Origin: an uncultured Bacteroidales bacterium
GTDB lineage: Bacteria; Bacteroidota; Bacteroidia; Bacteroidales; Bacteroidaceae
Assembly: GCA_902784475.1 (NCBI GenBank)
Contig: CACZUX010000020.1
Span: 1-57,052 of the forward strand
Direction of reading: 5' to 3'
DNA: 57,052 nucleotides
Under the pieces are notes generated by a model. The model was given only the letters and a program-made list of their open reading frames with translations, had not been told where the DNA came from and ran no database searches. How positions within the stretch are numbered: position 1 is the stretch's first letter; each line of letters opens with the position of its first letter. The translations under genes and the position numbers were made by a program. Positions 25,068 through 33,104 of this stretch are shown here, piece after piece.

Positions 25068-26492
25068 ATGATGCATTCTCTAAAATTTGTTGTCATCGTG
25101 GCCCTGAGCTCCCTGCTTGCGGGTTGCGGTCTGTTTAAGAAATACGAGAACAAGGTGGAGGCGCCTGCCGACCCCTTCGGCACCACCGAGGACGTCGTGG
25201 CGGCCTCCGGCGACACTTCCATCTCCGCCATGACATGGCGCGAGTTCTTCACCGATCCGCTGCTCCAACAGCTCATCGACTCTGTGCTCGCCGGCAACAC
25301 GGACTTCAACTCCGCCCGCATCGCGGTGGAGAAGAGCCAGGCTTCCCTGAAAGCTGCCAAGCTGGCCTATCTGCCTTCCATTCATTTGGGCCCCCAGGGC
25401 AACCTCTCCCGCTTCGACGACCTGCCTTGGGCGCGCACCTACAATCTGCCGCTGCAAATCTCTGTTGACCTCGACTTCTTCGGCTCCATCACCAACAAGA
25501 AGCGTGCCGCCGCTGCCGTGCGCATGCAAGCTGAGATGCAGAAGGAGGCCGTTCGCGTCAACCTCATCTCCGCCACGGCGCAGCAATACTATATGCTGCA
25601 GCTGCTCGACCGCGAGCTCGACATCCTCATTCAGACCGACAGCCTCTGGCGTGCTTCACTCGAGACGCAGAAGGCCCTTTGGGAGAACGGCAAGGCCTAC
25701 AGCACCGCCGTCAACCAGCTGGAGTCGTCGTATCTCGACATGAAGACGCAGATTGTGGACACCCGTCGCCAGATACGAGCCGTGGAGAATGCCATCTGCC
25801 TTCTGCTGGGCGTCACGCCGCGCCATATCGAGCGCGGCCACTGGGGCACCACTGCGCTCCACCATCCCGAGGCTTTGGGCGATGCCGGCCAGCGCATGTT
25901 CGACGTGCAGTATCTCAAGATCGGCGTGCCCGCCACGATGCTGGAGTTGCGTCCAGACATCCGCATGGCCAACTTCGCCATGGAGGAGGCTTTCTATAAC
26001 ACGCAGACTGCCCGCGCCGCTTTCTTCCCCAGCGTCACCCTTTCGGGCACTGTGGGGTGGACCAATTCTGCCGGCGGTGTGGTGATGGATCCTGCCGGTC
26101 TCTTGCTCAACTTTGCCGGACAGCTCCTGCAGCCTGTCTTTGCCCGCGGCAAGATACGCGCTGCCCACAAGATTGCCAAGCTGACCGAGGAGGATCTCAA
26201 GAAGAAATACGTGCAGACGGTCATTGAGGCCGGCAACGAGGTCAACGAGGCTATGGCCGACTGTCAGGACGCCCGCGAGAAGTACGGCTTCTACGGCCGT
26301 CAGGTGGAGGTGTTGACCGAGGCTTATCGCGGCACCCACGAGCTGATGGATGCCGGCAAGGCCGGCTATCTTGAGGTGCTCACGGCGCAGGAGCGTCTGC
26401 TGGGTGCCCAGCTCAACGAGGCCATCAACCTCTACGACGGCGCCCGTGCCGTCATCGCCCTCTACATCGCCCTCGGCGGCGGAGGAGAGTGA
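25068..26492 (+). CDS. Outer-membrane efflux factor (TolC/NodT family) lipoprotein
   Basis: Trimeric channel that completes the RND tripartite pump. The 474-residue product has a lipobox ending at Cys20 (LLAGC). It then shows the NodT pattern: WREFFTDPLLQQLIDSVLAGNTDF (about 57-80), Ala/Gln-rich helices of two repeats, the mid-protein motif KIGVPATMLELRPDIRMA, FFPSVTLSGTVGW, and a long helix ending with YLEVLTAQERLLGAQLNEAINLYDG. It is the last gene of the operon and is followed by a terminator. Confidence 0.93.
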   Translation: MMHSLKFVVIVALSSLLAGCGLFKKYENKVEAPADPFGTTEDVVAASGDTSISAMTWREFFTDPLLQQLIDSVLAGNTDFNSARIAVEKSQASLKAAKLAYLPSIHLGPQGNLSRFDDLPWARTYNLPLQISVDLDFFGSITNKKRAAAAVRMQAEMQKEAVRVNLISATAQQYYMLQLLDRELDILIQTDSLWRASLETQKALWENGKAYSTAVNQLESSYLDMKTQIVDTRRQIRAVENAICLLLGVTPRHIERGHWGTTALHHPEALGDAGQRMFDVQYLKIGVPATMLELRPDIRMANFAMEEAFYNTQTARAAFFPSVTLSGTVGWTNSAGGVVMDPAGLLLNFAGQLLQPVFARGKIRAAHKIAKLTEEDLKKKYVQTVIEAGNEVNEAMADCQDAREKYGFYGRQVEVLTEAYRGTHELMDAGKAGYLEVLTAQERLLGAQLNEAINLYDGARAVIALYIALGGGGE

Positions 26493-26501
26493 CCTTTTTA
26501 T

Positions 26502-26520
26502 AGTTTAGAGTTTAAAGATT
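26502..26520 (+). repeat. 19-base repeat, copy 1 (after the efflux operon)
   Basis: TAGTTTAGAGTTTAAAGAT lies just after the TolC-like stop. An exact inverted copy is at 29098-29116 after ribBA. It contains a heptamer pair, TTTAGAG TTTAAAG. Confidence 0.75.
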
Positions 26521-26529
26521 ATAGTTAGG

Positions 26530-26557
26530 GCTGCCGGAGTAATCCGGCGGCTTTTTT
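26530..26557 (+). terminator. Terminator of the RND operon
   Basis: GCTGCCGG pairs with CCGGCGGC (one G-U) across an AGTAAT loop, followed by six T residues: a canonical intrinsic terminator. Confidence 0.9.
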
Positions 26558-26578
26558 ATTATTTTTCGTTTTTATGAA

Positions 26579-26715
26579 CGGACACAAATTAACGCTTGTC
26601 CGCAATGTCCGCAATGTCCGTTGAATGTTTTTTTTGCATACCCCGGATATACTCATTGAGCCCAATAAATCAGGGGTGCTGCAGCAGTGATGCAGCGGCT
26701 CTAAGCGGACACAAA
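26579..26715. repeat. Short direct and inverted repeats in a non-coding stretch
   Basis: The 255-base space between the TolC-like gene and the PorT-like gene holds TGTCCGCAA in three tandem 9-base copies (26597-26623, last copy altered). CGGACACAAA occurs as direct copies at 26579-26588 and 26706-26715; its CGGACA is the inverse of the TGTCCG units. No gene is visible here. Confidence 0.65.
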
Positions 26716-26747
26716 GGGCATTACTTAATTAAGCAGCGCTTAGGCCG

Positions 26748-27476
26748 TCACTCAAAGTAGAGCGAGAAGACAATCATCTTGGCCTTCATCTTGTCCACAC
26801 TCTTGGTGAACTTGATGGTGGGATTGTCCTCCAGGTCGTCGCGCTGGGAATTCAGCACATCGACCACGGAAAGGCAAAACTTCAGCTCGGGAATCAGCTT
26901 GAAGTAGCGCAGATAGATGTCGCAGCCCATGCCGATCTCCAGCATGAAGTCGAAACGCTTGTCGCGGATGGGATCGCCCACGGCGTCGTTGAGCTTTATC
27001 TGAGGCGCCACACCCACGAGGAAATACGGACGGAAGTTGCCGGAACGCGGCGCCGCCAGCTTCAGCTCCAACGGCAGCGAGAGGTAGTTGCAGCGCATGT
27101 TCTGCGTGGTGTCGCGGCCGCTGGTCTGCTCGTGGAACTTCAGATGCTTCTGGCCGAAGTTGATGCCGGGGGAGAAGCGCAGCTCCATGTACTTGTTCAG
27201 ACGCAGGGCGCCCAAGACACCTACGCTGAAGCCCGGCTCCCAGCGATCCTGCTCCGTGTACCACTGCTCTCCCGTCTCGGGGTCCGTGTAGCCCGTGTTG
27301 TTGAACTTGCTCTCCATCATGTTCATGCCCAGATAGAAGCCCCAGTGGAAACGACGGTTGTCGATATACGGCTTGTTCATCAGCGTCTGCGTCTGTGCCG
27401 CAAGGCGTTGACTCCCCTGTACGCAAGGCATGAGCACGGCGAGCAGGAGCATGAGTATGAAAAGCGCGCGTTTCAC
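26748..27476 (-). CDS. PorT-like outer-membrane beta-barrel protein
   Basis: A 242-residue exported protein whose signal peptide ends near RLAAQ (about residue 28), followed by strands typical of the PorT/OmpA-like eight-stranded barrel. FHWGFYLGMNMMESKF (about 43-58), PGFSVGVLGALRLNKYMELRFSPGINFGQK, YLSLPLELKLAAPRSGNFRPYFLVGVAPQ and a final IVFSLYFE ending in an aromatic/acidic pair are seen. Founding PorT proteins act in type IX secretion and gliding, but many Bacteroidales paralogues have no known role. It is transcribed divergently from the ferredoxin gene. Confidence 0.85.
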   Translation of the reverse strand: MKRALFILMLLLAVLMPCVQGSQRLAAQTQTLMNKPYIDNRRFHWGFYLGMNMMESKFNNTGYTDPETGEQWYTEQDRWEPGFSVGVLGALRLNKYMELRFSPGINFGQKHLKFHEQTSGRDTTQNMRCNYLSLPLELKLAAPRSGNFRPYFLVGVAPQIKLNDAVGDPIRDKRFDFMLEIGMGCDIYLRYFKLIPELKFCLSVVDVLNSQRDDLEDNPTIKFTKSVDKMKAKMIVFSLYFE

Positions 27477-27559
27477 TATAGAGAATAACCCCGAAAAAGG
27501 CTTTTTTATTGTCCGAATAACTATTTTTGATGAGCGAAATGCACTTTTTCCGAGAAAAA

Positions 27560-27592
27560 TTTGGTCGGTATCACTATTTTTAAGTATCTTTG
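27560..27592 (+). promoter_or_regulatory. Promoter for the ferredoxin gene
   Basis: TTTG at 27560-27563 and TATCTTTG at 27585-27592, 21 bases apart, followed by CATCG. A full match to the phylum consensus. Confidence 0.78.
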
Positions 27593-27648
27593 CATCGAAA
27601 ACAAACGCATTCCGTTTATATACATTAATTAAATAAATAAAGAAAACT

Positions 27649-27813
27649 ATGGCTTACAAAATTGGTGAAGACTGCGTAGCATGCGGCACTTGTATCGACG
27701 AATGTCCCGTTGGTGCCATCTCTGAGGGCGATATCTACTCTATCGACCCCGATCAGTGCACCGAGTGCGGCACCTGTGCCGACGCTTGCCCCTCCGGCGC
27801 CATCTCTCTCTAA
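27649..27813 (+). CDS. Small 2[4Fe-4S] ferredoxin
   Basis: A 54-residue electron carrier of the clostridial type. Two four-cysteine motifs are complete: Cys9, 12, 15 and 19 (CVACGTCIDECP) and Cys37, 40, 43 and 47 (CTECGTCADACP), each binding one 4Fe-4S cluster, with each Pro-terminated motif crossing over to the other cluster as in the family. It has its own promoter and terminator, so it is a single-gene unit. Likely partners are pyruvate- or 2-oxoacid:ferredoxin oxidoreductases and hydrogenases elsewhere in an anaerobe; none is adjacent. Confidence 0.96.
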   Translation: MAYKIGEDCVACGTCIDECPVGAISEGDIYSIDPDQCTECGTCADACPSGAISL

Positions 27814-27838
27814 AGAGAAAAGCAAGAGAAAGAAAAGA

Positions 27839-27870
27839 AAGCCCGACCTCCTCAAGAGGCCGGGCTTCTT
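27839..27870 (+). terminator. Terminator shared by ferredoxin and aspartate aminotransferase genes
   Basis: AAGCCCGaCCTC pairs with GAGGcCGGGCTT (one mismatch) across CTCAA, with an A-rich left flank and a short T-rich right flank. It lies between convergent genes and probably works both ways. Confidence 0.82.
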
Positions 27871-27884
27871 TGTCGGGCTTACCC

Positions 27885-29078
27885 TCAGGCCAGACGGGAG
27901 AGACACTCCTTGATGCGGCGCAGGGCCTCGCGGATGTTGTCGTCGCTCGTGGCGTAGCTCATGCGGAAGCACTCGGGGCTGCCGAAGGCGTCGCCGCCCA
28001 CAGTGGCCACATGGCCCACCTCAAGCAGATACATGGCCAGGTCGGTGGAGTTCTGTATGGTGCGGCCGTCGGCGCTCTTGCCGAAGAAGCTGCTGCACTT
28101 GGGGAAGAGGTAGAAGGCACCTTCGGGCTCGTTGACCTCCAGGCCGGGAATCTCGCGCGCCAGAGACACGATGAGGTTCTTGCGGCGCTCGAAAGCCTGA
28201 CGCATGTCCTCCACGCACTGCTGCGGGCCGGCGAAAGCGGCCTCGGCGGCCTTCTGCGACACGGAGCAGGGGCCGGAGGTGTACTGGCCCTGCAGCTTGT
28301 TGCAGCCCTTGACAATCCAGTCGGGGGCGGCGATGAAGCCGATGCGCCAGCCGGTCATGGCATAAGCCTTGGAGACGCCGTTGATGATGACCACGCGGTC
28401 CTTGATGTCGGGGAACTGGGCCATGGAGGCGTGCGCGCCCACGTAGTTGATGTGCTCGTAGATCTCGTCGGCGATGACAATGACGCGGGGGTGCTTGAGG
28501 AGCACGTCCTTCAGGGCCTCCAACTCAGCCTTGGAATAGACGCTGCCCGTGGGATTGGAGGGAGAGCAGAGGATGAGGGCGCGCGTCTTGGGCGTGATGG
28601 CTTGTTCCAGCTGCTCGGGCGTCATCTTGAAGTCCTGCTCGATGCCGCACTCCACATAGACGGGTGTGCCCTCGGCCAGCAGCACCATCTGCGGATAGCT
28701 GACCCAGTAGGGGGCGGGGATGATGACTTCGTCGCCGGCATTGACCAGCGCCATGATGGTGTTGCAGACCGACTGCTTGGCACCGTTACTGCAGAGAATC
28801 TGGGCGGGGGTGTAGTCGAGGCCGTTCTCGTTTTTCAGCTTGGCCACGATGGCCTGTCTGAGCTCGGGATAGCCGGGCACGGGGCTGTAGCGGCTCCAGT
28901 TGTCCTCCACGGCCTTGATGGCGGCCTGCTTGATGTGGTCGGGGGTGTTGAAGTCGGGTTCGCCCACACTCATGTTGATTACGTCAATGCCTTGAGCCTT
29001 GAGCTCGCTGCTTTTTTGACTCATGGCCAGCGTGGCGCTCGGCGCCAGGCGGTTAAGTCTGTCAGATAGATTTTCCAT
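27885..29078 (-). CDS. aspC: Aspartate aminotransferase (PLP-dependent, class I)
   Basis: Transfers the amino group between aspartate and 2-oxoglutarate. The 397-residue protein has INMSVGEPDFNTP (about 34-46), YSPVPGYPELRQAI, the NPTGSVYS substrate/PLP segment (175-182), DEIYEHINY, and the PLP lysine Lys237 in NGVSKAYAMTGWRIG; a C-terminal FRMSYATSD supplies the carboxylate-binding arginine. This pattern is that of the Ib-gamma aspartate/prephenate-type aminotransferases. Other amino acids may be substrates. It follows ribBA with a 35-base gap that carries the 19-base repeat. Confidence 0.92.
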   Translation of the reverse strand: MENLSDRLNRLAPSATLAMSQKSSELKAQGIDVINMSVGEPDFNTPDHIKQAAIKAVEDNWSRYSPVPGYPELRQAIVAKLKNENGLDYTPAQILCSNGAKQSVCNTIMALVNAGDEVIIPAPYWVSYPQMVLLAEGTPVYVECGIEQDFKMTPEQLEQAITPKTRALILCSPSNPTGSVYSKAELEALKDVLLKHPRVIVIADEIYEHINYVGAHASMAQFPDIKDRVVIINGVSKAYAMTGWRIGFIAAPDWIVKGCNKLQGQYTSGPCSVSQKAAEAAFAGPQQCVEDMRQAFERRKNLIVSLAREIPGLEVNEPEGAFYLFPKCSSFFGKSADGRTIQNSTDLAMYLLEVGHVATVGGDAFGSPECFRMSYATSDDNIREALRRIKECLSRLA

Positions 29079-29097
29079 TTTTTTATATATAACTTTT

Positions 29098-29116
29098 ATC
29101 TTTAAACTCTAAACTA
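29098..29116 (-). repeat. 19-base repeat, copy 2 (inverted)
   Basis: On the minus strand this reads TAGTTTAGAGTTTAAAGAT, identical to 26502-26520. Its first three bases are the ribBA stop codon and it lies 20 bases upstream of the aminotransferase ATG. Confidence 0.75.
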
Positions 29117-30316
29117 AAGCTTGTGTCCCATGCGTACGCGCTTCGTCTCCAGATAACGCTTGTTGTAGGGGTTGGGGGGGATGACGATGGGCACGTTCTC
29201 CACAATCTCCAGACCGTAGCCCTCCAAGCCGACGCGCTTGACGGGATTGTTGGTGATGAGGCGTATCTTGGAGAGCCCCAGCGAGCGCAGGATTTGGGCG
29301 CCCACGCCGTAGTCGCGCTCGTCGGCCTTGAAGCCCAGGTGGAGGTTGGCGTCGACGGTGTCTTCGCCCTGCTCCTGGAGCACGTAAGCTGCAATCTTGT
29401 TCATCAGGCCGATGCCGCGCCCCTCCTGCATGAGGTAGATGACGGCGCCCTTGCCGGCCTCCTCAATCATCTGCATGGAGCGGTGGAGCTGGGCGCCGCA
29501 GTCGCATCGACAACTGCCGAAGATGTCGCCCGTGGCGCACGAGGAGTGCATACGCACCAGGACGGGTTCGTCCTCCTGCCACGTGCCCTTGATGATGGCG
29601 ACGTGCTCCAGTCCGTTGGAGCGTTGGCGGAAAGGGATGATGCGGAAATGGCCCCACTCGGTAGGCAGATCGGCCTCGCTGCCGCGCTCCACCAGGCTCT
29701 CGCGCTGGAGGCGGTAGGCGATGAGGTCGCGGATGGTGATAATCTTCAGGCCGAACTCGCGGGCCACTTCTTCCAACTGGGGCATGCGGGCCATGGTGCC
29801 GTCAGGATTGAGTATCTCGATGAGCGCGGCGGCGGGCTGGAGTCCCGAGAGACGCGCCAGGTCGATGGCAGCCTCGGTGTGGCCGGCGCGGCGCAAGACG
29901 CCCTTGTCCTGAGCGTAGAGCGGATTGATGTGGCCCGGACGGCCGAAGTCGGAAGCCTTGGAGGCGGGGTTGGCCAAAGCGCGGATGGTGGCGGCGCGAT
30001 CGTGAGCCGAAACACCGGTGGTGCAGCCCTCGAGCAGATCCACCGTCACCGTGAAGGGTGTGCCCAGCACGGAGGTGTTCTCCTCTACCTGATGGTGCAG
30101 CTCCAGTTCGCGGGCCCGTGAAATGGTGATGGGGGCGCAGAGCACGCCGCGTCCGTTTTGCAGCATGAAGTTGACCTTCTCGGGGGTGATCATCTCGGCG
30201 GCGGTGATGAAGTCGCCTTCGTTTTCGCGGTCTTCATCGTCCACCACAATGACGAACTTGCCCTGACGGAAGTCCTCCAGTGCGGCTTCGATATGGCTAA
30301 TGGTTTCCTGTTTCAT
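29114..30316 (-). CDS. ribBA: Bifunctional riboflavin enzyme RibBA
   Basis: Two starting reactions of riboflavin synthesis in one 400-residue chain. The N-terminal half is 3,4-dihydroxy-2-butanone-4-phosphate synthase: [14 protein letters not shown] (about 24-37), [27 protein letters not shown]. The C-terminal half is GTP cyclohydrolase II with the zinc-binding cysteines in [16 protein letters not shown] and [25 protein letters not shown] and [12 protein letters not shown]. The ATG at 30316 gives the usual family start; it lies inside the last 20 bases of the upstream permease gene, which suggests coupling. Confidence 0.95.
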   Translation of the reverse strand: MKQETISHIEAALEDFRQGKFVIVVDDEDRENEGDFITAAEMITPEKVNFMLQNGRGVLCAPITISRARELELHHQVEENTSVLGTPFTVTVDLLEGCTTGVSAHDRAATIRALANPASKASDFGRPGHINPLYAQDKGVLRRAGHTEAAIDLARLSGLQPAAALIEILNPDGTMARMPQLEEVAREFGLKIITIRDLIAYRLQRESLVERGSEADLPTEWGHFRIIPFRQRSNGLEHVAIIKGTWQEDEPVLVRMHSSCATGDIFGSCRCDCGAQLHRSMQMIEEAGKGAVIYLMQEGRGIGLMNKIAAYVLQEQGEDTVDANLHLGFKADERDYGVGAQILRSLGLSKIRLITNNPVKRVGLEGYGLEIVENVPIVIPPNPYNKRYLETKRVRMGHKL

Positions 30317-32261
30317 GTTTAAGTGTATCGGATATTTCTTGTGACAGCACATGAAGGTCGATGCGTTCGGCGATCATGGGCGAGAGTTTTTGTATCTGAG
30401 TGAGGTCGCGCCACAGGCGGATGCGGAAGCGCCAGACGCGCAGCCAGAAGAAGAGGCCCAGCGGCAGGAAGAGACCGGTGGCCAGACACAGGCGGCTGGA
30501 ATGGAAGGGGCGCGTGTGGGCGTCGGGCACGAGGATGGGATATTCGTTGATGGCGCCGATGACGACGTTGTCACGCGAGTTGTGCAGCTCCTCGATGAGG
30601 CGCTCCAGGTGTTCGGAGATGGCCACCACCTGGCGATCCTCGCGATAGTGGAAATAGAGACGCCAGTAGGAGGGGAAGCGGCGCAGATTATGGTGTTCCT
30701 GATAGGAGCGACAGTCCTCTGTCAGGCTCATGAGCTCGTCACGCAGACGCGGATAATCCGGTTCCTCGATGATGACCTCCTTGCGGTTGATCTTGCGCGA
30801 ATAGCGCAGGCCCAGCACCACCATGAAGAAGTGGCGGTAGCCCTCGATGTTGAACACCATCGAGTCCTTGTTGGCACGGCTGATGAGGAATGCGCCGATG
30901 GGGGCCAGCACCATGGAAGAGAGCCAGGCGCCGAAGAGCATGTTCCACTCGCCCTGCTTGGCCATCTTCTCGCCGGCCACATTGACGATGTAGTAGAAGA
31001 TGAAGATGACCACCGAAACTACCACGGGAACGCCCAAGCCGCCCTTGCGGATGATGGCACCTAGTGGTGCGCCGATGAAGAAGAAGATGAGACAGGCCAG
31101 CGAGAGGGAGAACTTGCGCTGCCACTCCAGCAGGTGGGTGCGCAGAGAGTAGTTCTCGCTCTCGGTGATGATGCCGCGGAACTCGAACTCGGCCAGCGTG
31201 GCGTGTGCCCGGCTGGTGGCGGCGCGGTAAGTGCGCTGGAGGTTTTCGGTGGAGAGATGGGCCAAAGCCGTGTCAAGCGGTACGGCCGTCTCCAGCAGGC
31301 GCTCCATGCGGCGATGGCGCGTGAGACTGTCGGGAGAGCGGGGCAGGTCGCGCATGAGGTAGTAGTCGCGGGCGTTGGCGTAGAAGGCATGGCCCAGGGA
31401 GTCGAGGCGCGCGGAGAGCGAGTCAATGCCGGTATCGATGGCTTCGAGATCTTTTGTCTGCGCGTTGTTGTTGAAGAGGTTGGCGTCCATCATTGAGAAG
31501 TTGTTGTCGAAGGGAATATAATCCACTTCGCGCACGAACGTTTCGCGCATATAGGGGATGGAGGCCTTCAACATGCGGCCGCTCTGAGCGTCCATGTTGC
31601 GGAAACGCTCGCCGCTGTAGAGCGTCATCTTCATGTGCATATGGTCCTCGGTGGACTGCAGGCGGGCCGAGTCGGCCAGGACAATCTGCGTGTTGTCGGG
31701 ACCGGCGTCACTCGTGTAAATCATCATGCCGTAGAGCATGCCCGTCTCCTTATCTTTGCGCTCGATGAAGAGGTTGTAGCCCGGGATGTCGCTGTAGAAG
31801 ATGCCCTCGGGGATCTCCACTTCGGGATTCTTTTGGCGCATGCTCCACAGAAGGGTGGCCAGCTGGCGCGTGGCCTCGGGACCGATGCGGTTCTGAAAAT
31901 AAAAACTGCTCAGGGATATAGCTCCGGCCAGCAGCAACACCGGCAGGATGATGCGGATGAGCGGTACGCCGGCGGCCTTCATCGAGAGCAACTCGAGTTT
32001 CTCGCCCATGTTGCCGAACGAAATCAGCGAAGCCAGCAAGACTGCCAGAGGCAGCGACATGGGCACCAGCGTGAGCGAGGCGTAGAAGAAAAACTTGCCC
32101 AAGACCAGCCACGAAAGGCCTTTGCCCACGAGGTCATCCACGTAGCGCCACAGGAACTGCAGCATGAAGATGAGGAGGCAGACGAAAAAGGTGCCGGCGA
32201 AGAGCAGCAGATAGCTCCGCAGGACGTACCAATCCATTTTCTTTATAATCCTCACTCGCAT
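30297..32261 (-). CDS. LptF/LptG-family lipopolysaccharide export permease
   Basis: Inner-membrane subunit of the Lpt machine that extracts LPS for transport to the outer membrane. The 654-residue protein begins [23 protein letters not shown]. Three N-terminal helices and a [19 protein letters not shown] coupling segment follow (about 84-102), then a large periplasmic domain (about 120-360), three C-terminal helices ([25 protein letters not shown]...) and, beyond the usual end, a long cytoplasmic extension ending with one more hydrophobic segment ([15 protein letters not shown]). Whether it pairs with a second LptF elsewhere cannot be seen. It is the first gene of the unit with ribBA and aspC. 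Confidence 0.9.
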   Translation of the reverse strand: MRVRIIKKMDWYVLRSYLLLFAGTFFVCLLIFMLQFLWRYVDDLVGKGLSWLVLGKFFFYASLTLVPMSLPLAVLLASLISFGNMGEKLELLSMKAAGVPLIRIILPVLLLAGAISLSSFYFQNRIGPEATRQLATLLWSMRQKNPEVEIPEGIFYSDIPGYNLFIERKDKETGMLYGMMIYTSDAGPDNTQIVLADSARLQSTEDHMHMKMTLYSGERFRNMDAQSGRMLKASIPYMRETFVREVDYIPFDNNFSMMDANLFNNNAQTKDLEAIDTGIDSLSARLDSLGHAFYANARDYYLMRDLPRSPDSLTRHRRMERLLETAVPLDTALAHLSTENLQRTYRAATSRAHATLAEFEFRGIITESENYSLRTHLLEWQRKFSLSLACLIFFFIGAPLGAIIRKGGLGVPVVVSVVIFIFYYIVNVAGEKMAKQGEWNMLFGAWLSSMVLAPIGAFLISRANKDSMVFNIEGYRHFFMVVLGLRYSRKINRKEVIIEEPDYPRLRDELMSLTEDCRSYQEHHNLRRFPSYWRLYFHYREDRQVVAISEHLERLIEELHNSRDNVVIGAINEYPILVPDAHTRPFHSSRLCLATGLFLPLGLFFWLRVWRFRIRLWRDLTQIQKLSPMIAERIDLHVLSQEISDTLKHETGNH

Positions 32262-32292
32262 GGGCTCGCGTATGTACGCACAAATGACGGCG

Positions 32293-32300
32293 CAAAATTA
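32293..32300 (-). promoter_or_regulatory. -7 box for the Lpt permease operon
   Basis: TAATTTTG on the minus strand, 32 bases upstream of the ATG. No TTTG is seen at the usual -33 distance. Confidence 0.5.
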
Positions 32301-32340
32301 CAAAAAAATAGCCAAGTTGGTGAATTTTGTTGCCGAAAAG

Positions 32341-32372
32341 TTTGCTTGAATGAAATATTTGTCATACCTTTG
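32341..32372 (+). promoter_or_regulatory. Promoter of the tRNA(CAU)-tcdA unit
   Basis: TTTG at 32341-32344 and TACCTTTG at 32365-32372 with a 20-base spacer, followed by CACCG. A full consensus match 23 bases before the tRNA. Confidence 0.78.
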
Positions 32373-32395
32373 CACCGCTTTTAACGAAAAGGCAT

Positions 32396-32469
32396 GGCGG
32401 GATAGCTCAGCTGGTTAGAGCGTCGGATTCATAATCCGAAGGTCAAGGGTTCAAGTCCCTTTCCCGCTA
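32396..32469 (+). tRNA. tRNA with CAU anticodon (probably elongator Met)
   Basis: The acceptor stem is GGCGGGA with TCCCGCT and discriminator A. The D-arm GCTCAGCTGGTTAGAGC, the anticodon stem TCGGA/TCCGA with loop TTCATAA, and the T-arm with GTTCAAG are all present. The anticodon is CAU. G1-U72 and the body fit an elongator tRNA-Met, but tRNA-Ile2 (lysidine-modified CAU) cannot be excluded by eye. It is not initiator-like. CCA is not encoded. Confidence 0.93.
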
Positions 32470-32474
32470 CAAAC

Positions 32475-33104
32475 ATGAGGGAGATTAGATCCAGATTACT
32501 GTTAGGTGATGAGGTTATGACGCGGCTCAAAGAGATTCGCGTCATTATTTTTGGTACCGGCGGCGTCGGGGTGGTTGACTCCAATTGCAATCGCCAATTG
32601 ATGGCCACCGTGAAGACCTTAGGGCGCCTCAAGGTGGAGGCCCTGGCCGAGCGTTTCGCCGAAATCAGCCCTGAAGCGGAAGTGACAGCTCTAAGCCTGC
32701 GCTACACGGCGGAAACGGCAGAGCAGTTTCATCTGGAGGACTACGACTACGTGGTCGACTGCATCGATTCGGTGCGCGACAAGGCAGACCTGGTTCTGCG
32801 TACGACGGGCAACGCCCGTTCCAAGCTGTTCTCCAGCATGGGCGCCGCGCTCAGGACCGATCCCACACTGGTGCGTACGGCCGAGTTTCGCAACGTCAAG
32901 GGTGATGCGCTGGCGCGTGCGCTGAGAAATCGTTTCAAGAAGGAGGGCCGCTTCCCGGGGAGGAAGTTTCGCTGCGTCTACAGCGAAGAGCAGGCATTGC
33001 ACAATCTTTTTGAGGCTGACGGCAACGGCAGCCTGATGACGGTGACGGCTGCCTTCGGTCTGACGCTGGCCTCGCTCGTCATCAACGATTTGAGGAAACC
33101 TTAA
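32475..33104 (+). CDS. tcdA: TcdA-type tRNA threonylcarbamoyladenosine dehydratase with internal deletion
   Basis: E1/ThiF-like enzyme that cyclises t6A at position 37 of ANN-decoding tRNAs using ATP. Seen are the start of the nucleotide-binding motif FGTGGVG (26-32), NCNRQL (37-42), DYDYVVDCIDSVRDKADL and SSMGAALRTDPT, the last two typical of TcdA. Between Gly32 and Asn37 only VVDS remains where relatives have about 26 residues, including the S-x-x-A-E...R-S/T-G helix and the D-x-D-x-V segment needed for ATP/Mg. The protein is 209 residues where about 235-270 is usual. The ATG is five bases after the tRNA 3' end. Its stop overlaps the convergent GH2 gene by 23 bases. Confidence 0.82.
   Translation: MREIRSRLLLGDEVMTRLKEIRVIIFGTGGVGVVDSNCNRQLMATVKTLGRLKVEALAERFAEISPEAEVTALSLRYTAETAEQFHLEDYDYVVDCIDSVRDKADLVLRTTGNARSKLFSSMGAALRTDPTLVRTAEFRNVKGDALARALRNRFKKEGRFPGRKFRCVYSEEQALHNLFEADGNGSLMTVTAAFGLTLASLVINDLRKP

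Noticed and set aside
27756..29069. Long plus-strand frame opposite the aminotransferase
   Set aside because: It overlaps the ferredoxin end and a terminator and lacks any motif; the minus strand encodes a clear PLP enzyme.
29123..30121. Plus-strand frame opposite ribBA
   Set aside because: The minus strand carries both complete RibB and RibA signatures.
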